64,000 nt of DNA from Asticcacaulis aquaticus (GCF_028550415.1 NZ_JAQQKX010000005.1:62001-126000), one strand, 5' to 3'; positions 14,419 to 24,113 are shown, counted from the stretch's first letter. Notes: generated by a model from the letters alone, not told the origin. Numbers and translations: made by a program.

Positions 14419-16533
14419 TTGGCTGAGGCGGCAGCGGCAAATTCGGGCATGGCCCCTTTCAGGCTGTCCGACATTCAGGGCTGGCTGAAGCGTGGCGAAG
14501 TCGTCATGGCCGTCGGCGTCATGATGATCATCGTCTTCCTGATCATCCCGATTCCGTCGGTTTTGCTCGACGTCCTCCTGTCGATCTCGATCGCCTCGTC
14601 GGTCCTGATCCTGATGACCTCGATCCTGATCCAGAAGCCGCTGGAATTTTCGGCCTTTCCGACCGTTCTGCTGATCACCACCCTGTTCCGGCTGGCGCTC
14701 AATGTCGCCTCGACGCGCCTGATCCTCAGCCACGGTCACGAAGGTCACGCCGCTGCCGGTGCGACGATTCAGGCCTTCGGCAACCTGATCATGCAGGGCA
14801 ATTTCATCATCGGGCTGATCGTGTTCGCGATCTTCATCCTGATCAACTTCGTGGTCATCACCAAGGGTTCTGGCCGCATTGCCGAAGTGGCGGCGCGCTT
14901 CACCCTCGATTCCATGCCCGGCAAGCAGATGGCCATCGACGCCGACCTGTCGGCGGGCATCATCGACATGGATGAGGCCAAGCGGAAACGCAAAGAGGTC
15001 GAGCAGGAATCGAGCTTCTTCGGCGCCATGGACGGTGCCTCGAAATTCGTGCGCGGCGACGCGGTCGCGGGCCTGATCATTACCGCCATCAATATCATCG
15101 GCGGCATCCTGATCGGTATCCTGAACCATCAGATGCCCGCGGGCGAAGCGGCCTCGACCTATATCCAGCTCACCGTCGGCGACGGCCTGGTGACGCAGAT
15201 TCCGGCCCTGATCATCTCGATGGGTGCGGGTTTTCTGGTGTCCAAGGCCGGTGTCGACGGCTCTGCCGACAAGGCGCTGGTGGCGCAGCTGGCGACCAAC
15301 CCGGTCGTGCTGGGCATGGTTTCGGCCTCCGCGGGCGTGCTGGGTCTGGTGCCGGGGATGCCGATCCTGCCGTTCGCGGTGATCGCCATCGGGGCCGGGT
15401 TTCTGGCGTGGCGGCTGGGGCGAAAGCCGAAGCCGCCGACCCCCGCCGAAGTCGCCGCCGCTCAGGCCGCCGCAACGGCTGCCGCGGCTCCGCCCGAAGA
15501 AGAAACCATGGCCGCGACTCTGGCCATCGATGACGTCAAGGTCGAGTTGGGGCTCGGCCTTCTGGGCCTGATCAACGACAACGAAGGCCGCAAACTGACC
15601 GATCAGATCAAGGCGCTGCGCCGGACTCTGGCGCAGGAATACGGCTTCGTCATGCCGTTCGTGCGCCTGATGGACAATATGCGTCTGGCCCATCAGGGCT
15701 ATACAATCCGCCTCAAGGAGATGGAAGCCGGGGCGGGCGAGGTGCGTCTGGGCCACCTGATGGCGATGGACCCGTCGGGCCGTCAGGTCGAACTGCCGGG
15801 CGAGCACATGAAGGAACCGGCCTTCGGCATCCCGGCGACGTGGATCGACAACGCCCTGCGCGAAGAAGCGACCTTCATGGGCTATACCATCGTCGATCCG
15901 GCGACCGTCATCACCACGCACCTGACCGAACTGCTCAAGGACAATATGTCCGAACTGCTGTCCTATTCCGAGGTCGCCAAGCTGCTGAAAGAGGCCCCCG
16001 AAGGCCAGAAGAAGCTGATCGACGATCTGATCCCGTCGGTGGTCACCGTGGCGACGCTACAGCGCGTCCTGCAGGCGCTGCTGAAAGAGCGCGTCTCGAT
16101 CCGCGACCTGCCCGCCATCCTCGAAGGCCTCGGCGAAATCGCCCCGCACACCAAGTCGGTCACCCATATGGTCGAACACGTGCGCGGGCGTCTGGGGCGG
16201 CAACTGTGCTGGCAGAACCGCTCCGAAGACGGGGCCCTGCCGATCGTCACCCTGTCGAACGACTGGGAAAACGCCTTTGCCGGGTCGCTGGTCGGGGCGG
16301 GCGAAGAGCGGCAATTGTCGATGGCGCCGTCGCAGCTTCAGGACTTCATCCGCGCCGTACGTGACACCTTCGAGCGCGTCTCGATGAATGGCGAGGTCGC
16401 GGTGCTTTTGACCAGCCCCGGCATCCGGCCCTATGTGCGCTCGATCGTCGAGCGCTTCCGCGGCAATACGACGGTGATGAGCCAGAACGAAATCCACGCC
16501 AAGGTGCGCCTGCGGACCGTGGGGCAGGTATAA
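14419..16533 (+). CDS. flhA: Flagellar export gate protein FlhA
   Basis: FlhA is the large subunit of the flagellar type III export gate. The N-terminal half has eight predicted membrane helices, starting GEVVMAVGVMMIIVFLIIPI. The family signature lies in the cytoplasmic loop: AEVAARFTLDSMPGKQMAID followed by ADLSAGIIDMDEAKRKR. After a Pro/Ala linker (~residues 335-365) comes the cytosolic substrate-binding domain. 704 residues is standard. The start is a TTG (MAEAAAANSG) with CGGAGAG just upstream. It stands alone, with a CtrA-type box and an FlbD-type box in its promoter. Confidence 0.97.
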   Translation: MAEAAAANSGMAPFRLSDIQGWLKRGEVVMAVGVMMIIVFLIIPIPSVLLDVLLSISIASSVLILMTSILIQKPLEFSAFPTVLLITTLFRLALNVASTRLILSHGHEGHAAAGATIQAFGNLIMQGNFIIGLIVFAIFILINFVVITKGSGRIAEVAARFTLDSMPGKQMAIDADLSAGIIDMDEAKRKRKEVEQESSFFGAMDGASKFVRGDAVAGLIITAINIIGGILIGILNHQMPAGEAASTYIQLTVGDGLVTQIPALIISMGAGFLVSKAGVDGSADKALVAQLATNPVVLGMVSASAGVLGLVPGMPILPFAVIAIGAGFLAWRLGRKPKPPTPAEVAAAQAAATAAAAPPEEETMAATLAIDDVKVELGLGLLGLINDNEGRKLTDQIKALRRTLAQEYGFVMPFVRLMDNMRLAHQGYTIRLKEMEAGAGEVRLGHLMAMDPSGRQVELPGEHMKEPAFGIPATWIDNALREEATFMGYTIVDPATVITTHLTELLKDNMSELLSYSEVAKLLKEAPEGQKKLIDDLIPSVVTVATLQRVLQALLKERVSIRDLPAILEGLGEIAPHTKSVTHMVEHVRGRLGRQLCWQNRSEDGALPIVTLSNDWENAFAGSLVGAGEERQLSMAPSQLQDFIRAVRDTFERVSMNGEVAVLLTSPGIRPYVRSIVERFRGNTTVMSQNEIHAKVRLRTVGQV

Positions 16534-16635
16534 TGCCTCTTATGTCAGCGCCGATTCTCGGCTATCACTTGACAAGGCATGGGGTTTTCCGGCTTTAGGA
16601 CGGAAAAGTATCAGCGTTTTTAAGGACGGGACATC

Positions 16636-17136
16636 ATGGGCGGCCTCATCAAGACAGCGTTCGGCAGCAGCAAGCCTAAGGACATCTTTCACGGTATCCT
16701 GACCTTCGACCGCCTGCTGACCAAGCCGGTCATCCACCTGATCTACTGGGCCGGGCTGGCGCTATTGGTGCTGGGCCTGTTTGCCGTCGTCGGCGGTACT
16801 TTCGGGATCGCCTTCAAGGAAGAAATGCCGTGGGGCCTGTTCCTGGCCCTGCCGTTCCTGATCGGCGGGCTGGTGTTCCTGCTGGCGGCGCTGCTGCTGT
16901 GGCGCTCGTTCTGCGAGCTTTATGTGGCGCTGTTCCGTATTGCCGAAGACCTGCGGTTCCTGCGCACCGCCGCCGAACAGGGGCAGGGCGCATTGGCGCC
17001 TGCACCGGTCGCGGCGAACCCGACGTTCCAGACGCCCGCGCCGGACACGACGGGCACGCACCTGTCAGCGGATGACGCCAAGGTCGGTGATGCGCTGGAT
17101 AACCCGTTCTTTCCGGGCCGTCGTATAGTCGATTAA
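16636..17136 (+). CDS. DUF4282-like inner-membrane protein
   Basis: A 166-residue membrane protein with no assigned function. Two hydrophobic segments are clear: HLIYWAGLALLVLGLFAVVG (about residues 35-55) and a second around LFLALPFLIGGLVFLLAALL (about 72-92). These are followed by the conserved helix WRSFCELYVALFRIAEDLRF typical of DUF4282 proteins, and a Pro/Ala-rich tail. It has a GGACGGGAC segment before the ATG and lies 102 bp after flhA in the same direction, so co-transcription is possible but not shown. Its stop codon shares a TTAA with that of the convergent xylanase gene. Confidence 0.7.
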   Translation: MGGLIKTAFGSSKPKDIFHGILTFDRLLTKPVIHLIYWAGLALLVLGLFAVVGGTFGIAFKEEMPWGLFLALPFLIGGLVFLLAALLLWRSFCELYVALFRIAEDLRFLRTAAEQGQGALAPAPVAANPTFQTPAPDTTGTHLSADDAKVGDALDNPFFPGRRIVD

Positions 17137-18179
17137 CGAAGCGCCTTTACAAAGGCCTGCCCCAGCGGCTTGAGCGCACCGGTGTCATCGAACAGCAGAG
17201 GTTCGTCGGCCAGCAAACCCTTCTGGCTCCGATTATACCACGAATCCTTGTCGCGCAGGCCCCAGATGGTGATGCCGTACTGCTGCGCCACAGGCAGAGA
17301 CAACCACGCCTCGGCCAGTTCCTCGATCTGACGGATCTGCTGCGCGCGGTAACTCTTGAAATCGAATGCGTTTTTCGCGGCCTCTTTCAGGCTGACATCG
17401 ACCTCGGACACATGGATTTTCAGCCCCGTCGCCGCCAGATCGCGCAGGGTCGCCTTCAGCGCCCCCGGCTCCAGCGCCGCCGAAATATGGGTCTGCGTCC
17501 CCAGCACATGCAACGGCACGCCGCGCTTTTGCATATCGTCGACCAGTTTCAGAAACTGACGCCGCTTGGCCGGGGTGTGTTCGAGATTATAGTCGTTGAG
17601 CACCAGCGGGCAGGCCGGATCGGCCCCATGCGCGGCGTGATAGGCAATGTCGATATAGTAATCGCCCAGAACGTCGCGCCACAGGCAATTACGCAAACCC
17701 GATCCGTCGTCGAGGATCGGTTCATTGACCACGTCCCAGCCGTCGACCTGGCCTGTATAGCGCCCGACGACGGCCTGCACATAGGCGCGATAGGCGGCCT
17801 CGAAGCGCGCCTTGTCACTGCGCAAATTCTGGAAATAGGCCCCGTCCTGCGCGTACCACACGAGCGCGTGCCCGAAGATACCCTGACGGTTCAGCTTGGC
17901 CTGACGCAACAGGCGATCCGGCGCCTCGAACCGGTGCGAACCGTCGGATTGAAGAATATATTCCATCTTCATTTCCCATTCCGGCGTCAGGCGGTCGAAA
18001 TGGGTGGCGGTCAGGGCCTGCCACTGCGGATCGGCAAACTCCGCCGTCATGGCGGCGACGCCCAACGGCGCGGTCAGGAAAGATTTGAGAGGGGCGGCGT
18101 CTGTGGTGGCCGCTTCGCCGGTACAGGACGACAGGATCGCCGCCGACAATCCGGTAAGGGCGGCGCGTCTGTCGATCAT
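17133..18179 (-). CDS. Exported GH10 endo-1,4-beta-xylanase
   Basis: GH10 enzymes cleave the xylan backbone by retaining catalysis. The acid/base Glu is Glu153 in GWDVVNEPILDD and the nucleophile Glu259 in KIHVSEVDVSL; the barrel motif HALVWYAQDG is present. The N terminus MIDRRAALTGLSAAILSSC has a twin-arginine-like start and a possible lipobox ending at Cys19, suggesting export and perhaps outer-membrane anchoring. Length (348) is a single catalytic domain without a carbohydrate-binding module. Oddly, its ATG comes three bases after the fliJ stop, so it is the apparent third gene of the fliI-fliJ operon. Confidence 0.92.
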   Translation of the reverse strand: MIDRRAALTGLSAAILSSCTGEAATTDAAPLKSFLTAPLGVAAMTAEFADPQWQALTATHFDRLTPEWEMKMEYILQSDGSHRFEAPDRLLRQAKLNRQGIFGHALVWYAQDGAYFQNLRSDKARFEAAYRAYVQAVVGRYTGQVDGWDVVNEPILDDGSGLRNCLWRDVLGDYYIDIAYHAAHGADPACPLVLNDYNLEHTPAKRRQFLKLVDDMQKRGVPLHVLGTQTHISAALEPGALKATLRDLAATGLKIHVSEVDVSLKEAAKNAFDFKSYRAQQIRQIEELAEAWLSLPVAQQYGITIWGLRDKDSWYNRSQKGLLADEPLLFDDTGALKPLGQAFVKALR

Positions 18180-18182
18180 GGT

Positions 18183-18596
18183 TTATCCGGCCTTTTTAAA
18201 CCGCAGGGCCGCTTCGTCCATGGCGGCGTTTTCGCGCTTGAGATCGGCGGCGACGCGCGACAGGCGGGTGACTTCGGCCACGTGCTCGAACTTCTTCAGT
18301 TCTTCGAACGCGCCGGTCAGTTCGTCGCGGATACCGGCTTCTTCGTGGGCGACCAGTTCCAGATCGGAGACCGCCTGCTGACGGCGCATCGCCCAGCCCG
18401 CCTTATAGGCCGGCATGTGCTGGGTGATCAGGATGTCTTCGGAGGCGCGGGCGATTTCGAGTTGAAGCTCGGCATCGAGCGTGGCGATCTTCATTTCGGC
18501 GTGGGTGCGACGGACGCCGACCTCGGCCAAGCGCTTCTGCAGGGTCTCGACCTCGAAGGTCGAAATACGGATCAGAGACTTTACCCACTTGGCCAT
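18183..18596 (-). CDS. fliJ: Flagellar export chaperone FliJ
   Basis: FliJ is the small coiled-coil stalk protein of the flagellar export ATPase. The 137-residue protein is almost entirely helical: AKWVKSLIRISTFEVETLQK, then heptad-like stretches (LAEVGVRRTHAEMKIATLDA; ELTGAFEELKKFEHVAEVTR). I chose the ATG at 18596 (MAKW...) because AGGTGAG lies five bases upstream; an upstream GTG would add three residues but would use that motif. It follows fliI by 35 bp, the usual fliI-fliJ order. Confidence 0.9.
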   Translation of the reverse strand: MAKWVKSLIRISTFEVETLQKRLAEVGVRRTHAEMKIATLDAELQLEIARASEDILITQHMPAYKAGWAMRRQQAVSDLELVAHEEAGIRDELTGAFEELKKFEHVAEVTRLSRVAADLKRENAAMDEAALRFKKAG

Positions 18597-18631
18597 GACG
18601 CTCACCTAACTTTTGCCACGCTAAACGCGCG

Positions 18632-19972
18632 TTAATCAGAAGCTAAAATCTGAGCCAAAAGAGTAAAGGAGTCGTCAAGACTGGTCGCCTCATCGGGGGA
18701 TTGCGTTAAAAATTCCTCGATGTGAGGATTGAGATCGATGGCGCGGTCGACCAACGGATCGGCCCCGGCGCGATAGGCCCCGATGCGGATCAGTTCTTCC
18801 ATGTTGGAATAGGCCGACATGACCGCGCGGGCATTTTTGACGACGCCGCGTTCGGGGATGGTCTGGCATCCCGGCATGGTCCGGCTGATGCTTTTCAGCA
18901 CGTCGATGGCCGGGAAGCGCCCGCGTTCGGCGATGTTGCGGCTCATGACGATGTGACCGTCGAGAATACCGCGCACGGCGTCGGCGATGGGCTCGTTATG
19001 ATCGTCACCATCGACCAGCACGGTGAACAGGCCGGTGATCGGCCCGGTCTGCGTCCCGTCGGGCAGGATCGGCCCCGGCCCGGCGCGCTCCAGCAGCTTC
19101 GGCAGTTCGGCAAAGCAGGTGGGGGTATAGCCCTTGGTCGTCGGGGGTTCGCCGGTGGCCAGACCGATCTCGCGCTGAGCCATGGCGAAACGCGTCACCG
19201 AGTCCATCAGGCACAGGACTTCCAGGCCCTGATCGCGCAGATATTCCGACAGGGCCAGCGTCATATAGGCGGCCTGACGGCGTTTGAGGGCGGGCTCGTC
19301 CGAGGTCGCGACGACGACGATGGCGCGCGCGATCCCGGCTTCACCGAGGGTTTCTTCGACGAATTCGCGGACTTCGCGGCCGCGTTCACCGATCAGCCCG
19401 ACCACGACCGCGTCGCAAGCCGCTTCGCGCGCCAGCATCGACAGCAGCACCGACTTGCCGACGCCAGACCCGGCAAACACCCCAAGGCGCTGCCCGCGGC
19501 AGCAGGTGGTAAAGACGTTCATCGCCCGGACGCCGAGGTCGAGCCGCTCACCGACGCGGGCGCGCGAATGGGCGGGCGGCGGCGCGGCCTTGAGCGGGTA
19601 ACCGATCCCGCCCTTGGGCAGCGGGCCCAGACCGTCGATGGGGTCGCCGAACGAGTCGATGATCCGCCCCAGCCACGCCGTGGTCGGATAGACCTTAGCC
19701 CCTTCGTTCGAGATGCGGATTTCGGCCCCCGGCGCCACGCCTTCGACGGGGCCGAACGGCATCATCAGGGCGCGGTCTTCGCGGAAGCCGACGACCTCGA
19801 CGGGGAGGGGGGCGTCGTGACGGCGCAGGATTTCGCAGCGGGAGCCTACCTCCATGAACGACATGCCGCCCTTGGCTTCGATGAGGAGGCCGTTGACGAC
19901 GGCCACGCGGCCAAAGACCTGCATGGGCTCGATATCGGCGGCGGTTTTGAGAAGGTCCTGCATGGCCGCCAT
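18632..19972 (-). CDS. fliI: Flagellum-specific export ATPase FliI
   Basis: FliI is the F1-beta-like ATPase that energises and loads flagellar export. The Walker A is FAGSGVGKS (Lys173); Walker B and the conserved ATPase signature lie in [20 protein letters not shown] and [20 protein letters not shown]. 446 residues is the family length. The first ATG is used here; a second ATG (19963) is possible because a CtrA-like box ends only 17 bp upstream, implying a very short or absent leader. First gene of a minus-strand operon with fliJ and, unexpectedly, a xylanase. Confidence 0.96.
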   Translation of the reverse strand: MAAMQDLLKTAADIEPMQVFGRVAVVNGLLIEAKGGMSFMEVGSRCEILRRHDAPLPVEVVGFREDRALMMPFGPVEGVAPGAEIRISNEGAKVYPTTAWLGRIIDSFGDPIDGLGPLPKGGIGYPLKAAPPPAHSRARVGERLDLGVRAMNVFTTCCRGQRLGVFAGSGVGKSVLLSMLAREAACDAVVVGLIGERGREVREFVEETLGEAGIARAIVVVATSDEPALKRRQAAYMTLALSEYLRDQGLEVLCLMDSVTRFAMAQREIGLATGEPPTTKGYTPTCFAELPKLLERAGPGPILPDGTQTGPITGLFTVLVDGDDHNEPIADAVRGILDGHIVMSRNIAERGRFPAIDVLKSISRTMPGCQTIPERGVVKNARAVMSAYSNMEELIRIGAYRAGADPLVDRAIDLNPHIEEFLTQSPDEATSLDDSFTLLAQILASD

Positions 19973-19988
19973 TATGGTGAACGACGGC

Positions 19989-20002
19989 TTAAGAAAGGTT
20001 AA
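19989..20002 (-). promoter_or_regulatory. Candidate CtrA box before fliI
   Basis: Read on the minus strand: TTAACCTTTCTTAAG, two TTAA half-sites six bases apart, the same layout as before ctrA and flhA. It is 17 bp upstream of the first fliI ATG, so transcription would begin close to or inside the annotated start. It also lies 72 bp before the divergent gene at 20074. Confidence 0.55.
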
Positions 20003-20073
20003 CGAGGTAAGCGTTTTCGTGTCTTGTCAAATGTCTTGCTTAGGCGCAGGGTCGCGGTAATCGAGGGGAAGCG

Positions 20074-21030
20074 ATGCTCAGAAAATACCTGTTCCTGATC
20101 CTGCTGGCCGCCGCCGGCCTGTGGCTGTTTCTCTACATTTTCGCGGGCGGCATTATCCTGCATCGAGGTTTGGGACGCCCCGGCTGGCCTGAAATGGCGC
20201 GCGACGATTTTCGCATCGCCGAGCCTATGCGTCTGGCGCTGACGCATTCCAAGGCACCGGTCACGGCGGGCACACTGGTATGGCGGCAGGTTGCGCCGGG
20301 CTATGAGGTCGCCGAGTTGCCAGTGCTGATGAACGGTAAGGAAGTCGATCGTGTCCTGCTCAACCGCATCGATCCGAAGCTCTACGTCTTCTCGGTCCAG
20401 ACCCAGCCGCACAAACGCTGGACGATCAGCGACTGGGAGCGCGAATTGCCGACGGCGGCCCTGATTGTGAACGGCAGCTATTTCGGTCACGACCGGCTGC
20501 CGGATACGCCGACGATCAGCAACGGCATGGTCATGGGACCGCAACGCTATGACGCCAGGGCCGGTGCCTTCCGGGCGGATACAAACGGCGCGACGACTAT
20601 CGATTTAACGACCGGCGCAGGCGGGATGCCGGACTTCGCCGGTGCTGAGAATGCCTTTGCTTCCTACCCGTTGCTCATCGGCGACGATGGCGCGCCCCAT
20701 ATCAAACGCCCGAGCGAATGGCTGGCCAACCGTAGCTTCGTCGCCGAGGATCATGAGGGGCGGATCATTGTCGGCAGCACGCAAACCGCCTTCTTGTCGC
20801 TGACGCGTCTGGCGGATTTTCTGGTGGCTGCGCCGCTCGGTTTGAAACGCGCCCTGAACCTCGATGGCGGGCCGGTGGCCTGTCAAAGCGTTCGCGTCGG
20901 GGGCTATCGTCGCCACCATATTGCCCGTTGGGAGGCGCAGGTAACCGGGCCAAAGGTCAATCTGCTCAACTGGGCGGTGGGCGAAGCCGACATGCCGGTG
21001 GTGCTGGTCGCTACGCCAAAGGCCCGATGA
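20074..21030 (+). CDS. Membrane-anchored phosphodiester glycosidase-family protein (NAGPA/DUF2233-like)
   Basis: The family includes the enzyme that uncovers mannose-6-phosphate by removing GlcNAc, plus many bacterial envelope proteins of unknown substrate. An N-terminal membrane anchor (KYLFLILLAAAGLWLFLYIF) is followed by a beta-rich domain with the family's motifs: ALIVNGSYFGHDRLPDTPTI (residues ~130-149) and, near the end, RALNLDGGPVACQSV. The N-G-x-Y/F-F and N-L-D-G-G motifs are what the call rests on. RBS GAGGGGAAG. Its stop overlaps the ATG of the next gene (ATGA at 21027-21030), so the two are translationally coupled. Exact substrate unknown. Confidence 0.72.
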   Translation: MLRKYLFLILLAAAGLWLFLYIFAGGIILHRGLGRPGWPEMARDDFRIAEPMRLALTHSKAPVTAGTLVWRQVAPGYEVAELPVLMNGKEVDRVLLNRIDPKLYVFSVQTQPHKRWTISDWERELPTAALIVNGSYFGHDRLPDTPTISNGMVMGPQRYDARAGAFRADTNGATTIDLTTGAGGMPDFAGAENAFASYPLLIGDDGAPHIKRPSEWLANRSFVAEDHEGRIIVGSTQTAFLSLTRLADFLVAAPLGLKRALNLDGGPVACQSVRVGGYRRHHIARWEAQVTGPKVNLLNWAVGEADMPVVLVATPKAR

Positions 21031-23006
21031 TGCGCGCCTACTACACCGCCGACCGGGCGAAGTTTTTCAGCGATAGTGACGACCATATCCTCGGCGAGCT
21101 GGCGCGCGGGCACAGTTTCGCGCTGGAAATCACCCAGCGCGAGGCGTGGCGGCAGCAGGTGACGATCCTGCGGCAGGCGTTAAGCGACCAACCGGCCTTC
21201 ACCCTCTATCTGGAGTTCGCCATCCCGCGCATGGGCAAGCGCGCCGACGCGGTGGTGCTGATTGGCGACGGCGTCTTTGTTATCGAGTTCAAGGTCGGCA
21301 GCGAGGCCTTCGACCGGGCGGCTATAGAGCAGGTCGAGGACTATGCGCTCGATCTGAAAAACTTCCATGCGGGCAGTCATGACCTGGCCATCGTACCGAT
21401 ACTGGTGCCGACCAAGGCCAAAGCGTCGGGCATTATCCAGTTCGAATTGCCCGGCAATCACGTCGCCAGACCGTTGTGCGTCAGTGCCAATGACCTTGGC
21501 TACGTGCTGAAACTGTTCAGCGCCGGGCATGACGCGCGGTTCGATGCGGATCTATGGGCGGCCAGTGGTTATCGCCCGACGCCGACCATCATCGAAGCGG
21601 CACGGGCGCTGTATGATCGCCACGATGTGAAAGACATTGCCCGGTCCGATGCCGGGGCGTTGAACCTCAGCCGGACACAGGACGTTATCGCGCAGGTTAT
21701 CGAAACCTCGAAAGCGCAGCGCCAGAAAGCCATCTGCTTTATCACCGGCGTGCCGGGCGCGGGCAAGACCTTGGCCGGTCTTAATATCGCTACTCAACGC
21801 AGCGATGGCGACCGGTCCAGTCACGCGACTTTTCTGTCCGGCAACGGGCCGCTGGTCGCCGTCCTAAGCGAGGCCCTGATCCGCGATCAGGCGGCGCGTA
21901 ACAAGACGCCGAAAACCGCTGTGGCGCGCAATGTCCATGCCTTTATTCAGAACATCCATCACTTCCGCGATCATTATCTCCGGTCTGACGAAGCCCCGTC
22001 GGACCATATCGTTATCTTCGACGAGGCTCAGCGCGCCTGGACCCGCGCCAAGGCCGCCAGCTTCATGCAGCAAAAACGCGCGGTGGCCGACTTCGACATG
22101 TCCGAGCCGGAATTCCTGCTCAGCGTCATGGACCGTCACGACGACTGGTGCACGGTGGTGTGCCTGATCGGCGGCGGGCAGGAGATCAATACGGGAGAGG
22201 CCGGGCTATCCGAGTGGATGGCCGCGATCCGTGACCGCTTCCCGCACTGGCGCGTCCATGCCTCGGCGCAGATCGTGCAGCCCGATTACGACCTGAATAA
22301 TGACGCCCGCGCATTTATCCAGCAGGATCAGGTGACTCTGCACGACGACCTGCACCTTAGCGTGTCGATGCGCTCGTTCCGCGCCGAAACCGTGTCGGAG
22401 TTTATATCGCACCTGCTGAATGGCGAGGCCGAGGCGGCCAGAGGGGCGCACAATAAACTGACCGAATATCCAATCTGTCTGACGCGCGATCTCAATGCGG
22501 CGCGTCGGTGGCTGCGAGATAAGGGGCGCGGCACCGAGCGCTATGGGCTGGTGGCGTCGTCGGGGGCCTATCGCCTGCGCCCGGAAGGCCTGCATATCAA
22601 GGCCGGGATCGAGCCGCCCAACTGGTTCCTCAACGACCGCAGCGACGTGCGCTCATCCTGGTATCTGGAAGACGTCGCGACCGAATTCGACGTGCAGGGG
22701 CTGGAACTCGATTGGGCCGCCGTGTGCTGGGACGCTGATTTTCGTTATGTCGATGGTGAGTGGCGGTCTCACAGTTTCAAGGGCACCAGATGGCAGTCGA
22801 TCAATGACCGTTTCCGCAAATTATATTTGAAGAACGCCTACCGTGTGATCCTGACCCGTGCGCGGCAAGGCATGGTTATTTTCGTGCCCGCAGGTGACGA
22901 CAGCGATCCCACGCGGCCGCGGGCCTTTTACGATGAAACCTACGCCTTTTTGCGGGCCTGCGGATTGCCGGAACTGCCGTCTAATATGCCTCAAGGCTAT
23001 ATCTGA
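21027..23006 (+). CDS. Predicted nuclease-helicase, DUF2075 family
   Basis: A 659-residue cytosolic protein. Residues ~60-105 contain a likely PD-(D/E)XK nuclease core: RADAVVLIGDGVFVIEFKVG (Asp74, Glu87, Lys89) followed by QVEDYALDL. The second half is a superfamily-1-like ATPase of the DUF2075/Schlafen-helicase type: Walker A GVPGAGKT (Lys247), Walker B IVIFDEAQ (Asp332/Glu333), then an Arg-rich C-terminal motif (YRVILTRARQGMVIFVP). Such proteins are RNA/DNA helicases, some linked to defence; the role here is unknown. It overlaps the preceding gene by four bases and its 3' end overlaps the convergent SEL1 gene by 26 bp. The start is set by the ATGA overlap. Confidence 0.75.
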   Translation: MMRAYYTADRAKFFSDSDDHILGELARGHSFALEITQREAWRQQVTILRQALSDQPAFTLYLEFAIPRMGKRADAVVLIGDGVFVIEFKVGSEAFDRAAIEQVEDYALDLKNFHAGSHDLAIVPILVPTKAKASGIIQFELPGNHVARPLCVSANDLGYVLKLFSAGHDARFDADLWAASGYRPTPTIIEAARALYDRHDVKDIARSDAGALNLSRTQDVIAQVIETSKAQRQKAICFITGVPGAGKTLAGLNIATQRSDGDRSSHATFLSGNGPLVAVLSEALIRDQAARNKTPKTAVARNVHAFIQNIHHFRDHYLRSDEAPSDHIVIFDEAQRAWTRAKAASFMQQKRAVADFDMSEPEFLLSVMDRHDDWCTVVCLIGGGQEINTGEAGLSEWMAAIRDRFPHWRVHASAQIVQPDYDLNNDARAFIQQDQVTLHDDLHLSVSMRSFRAETVSEFISHLLNGEAEAARGAHNKLTEYPICLTRDLNAARRWLRDKGRGTERYGLVASSGAYRLRPEGLHIKAGIEPPNWFLNDRSDVRSSWYLEDVATEFDVQGLELDWAAVCWDADFRYVDGEWRSHSFKGTRWQSINDRFRKLYLKNAYRVILTRARQGMVIFVPAGDDSDPTRPRAFYDETYAFLRACGLPELPSNMPQGYI

Positions 23007-24111
23007 AAATGAAGACGCTATGGGCTGTGGGATCGTCGTTGGCGTCCTGAGACGCCACCGTCGTCGGTCGGGTTAGGATTTGTTGCAACAAAGGTGCGAG
23101 CCCGTGCCCGATAGGGCGTTCGGTGATCGTCAGGCACACATCGACCACGTGCTCTGCCGTTATGTAGCAATGTAGGGTAGCCGTTTTTTCGCTGTCGTTC
23201 TTTTCGGCCATCTTTACGAAATGAGACTCGTAAATATTGAAGTTGAATTTCTGCTCCCGCTTACCGTTTTTGTCCGTGAAGGTCTGAGTGATCAGCCATC
23301 CATCCGCGGCTAAGAGCTGATTCCGGTGCAGGGGATCGACGGGCTGCGTCTGTGTCAGCCAGTCGGTTGCACCCTTATGCCCCAGACGCGCGGCATTGGT
23401 ATAAAGCCAGACGGCTTCCTTCGGGTCTTTAAAACCACCCTGACCGGCTTCGGTCATTTTCGCCAGATTGACCATTGCATCTACAGACCCGGCCCGGACG
23501 GCGTTGCGGAACCACTGCCGGGCCTGAGAAGCCTTGTCAGTTTGCGCCAGTATTTTGAGGCCGATCCGGTTCATGGCCTCACCACTTCCGGCCTGCGCTG
23601 CTGCCGCATATTCGTTCAGGGCGGCAGTTTCGTCCTTCGGACCGGACAGGCCGTATTCGTAGTCGTAGCCCACAGAAAAGATCAGGGTCGGATGTTTGAC
23701 GTCCAGTTTGTTGCAGTAGGTCATGGCCCTGGCGGCATTGACCGGGCGGTTGAGCCCCAGAAGATAGGCTGTACACATGACGCTTAGCGCCCGGACCTCG
23801 CCCTTTTCGGCGGCGGCTTCGTAGAGGTCGTAAGCGGTTTTCAGGTCGGGTCGACCGTCGACATAGCCCTGATTCAGACGCGACCCCAGATCGAAAAGGC
23901 CACTGCCGCTCAGACGATCGGCCTTGGCGCGTTCCTTGTCGATTTCGGCCTGACGCGTCTGAATGTCCGACTGATATTTGGCATAGACTTCCGCATCCAT
24001 GACCTTGCCGGAAGAACTGCCGGTGCCGTCATAGACCACGCTCTGAGCCATAGCCGGTCCCGCACCGATTAGAATCAGGCTTGCCAGTAAAAGTGTCGCT
24101 GCAAATCTCAT
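22981..24111 (-). CDS. Exported SEL1-repeat protein (paralogue 1)
   Basis: A 376-residue protein with a signal peptide (MRFAATLLLASLILIGAGPA ... AQS). The middle holds SEL1-like helical repeats: AYDLYEAAAEKGEVRALSVM, then AYLLGLNRPVNAARAMTYC, DYEYGLSGPKDETAALNEYA, QARQWFRNAVRAGSVDAMVN and KEAVWLYTNAARLGHKGAT. SEL1 repeats mediate protein-protein contacts. The ~110 C-terminal residues form a separate domain I do not recognise, with a WLITQTFTDKNGKR motif. It starts two bases after the end of its paralogue, so the pair is one operon from a tandem duplication. Periplasmic or surface location inferred. Confidence 0.75.
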   Translation of the reverse strand: MRFAATLLLASLILIGAGPAMAQSVVYDGTGSSSGKVMDAEVYAKYQSDIQTRQAEIDKERAKADRLSGSGLFDLGSRLNQGYVDGRPDLKTAYDLYEAAAEKGEVRALSVMCTAYLLGLNRPVNAARAMTYCNKLDVKHPTLIFSVGYDYEYGLSGPKDETAALNEYAAAAQAGSGEAMNRIGLKILAQTDKASQARQWFRNAVRAGSVDAMVNLAKMTEAGQGGFKDPKEAVWLYTNAARLGHKGATDWLTQTQPVDPLHRNQLLAADGWLITQTFTDKNGKREQKFNFNIYESHFVKMAEKNDSEKTATLHCYITAEHVVDVCLTITERPIGHGLAPLLQQILTRPTTVASQDANDDPTAHSVFIFRYSLEAY

Positions 24112-24113
24112 AA

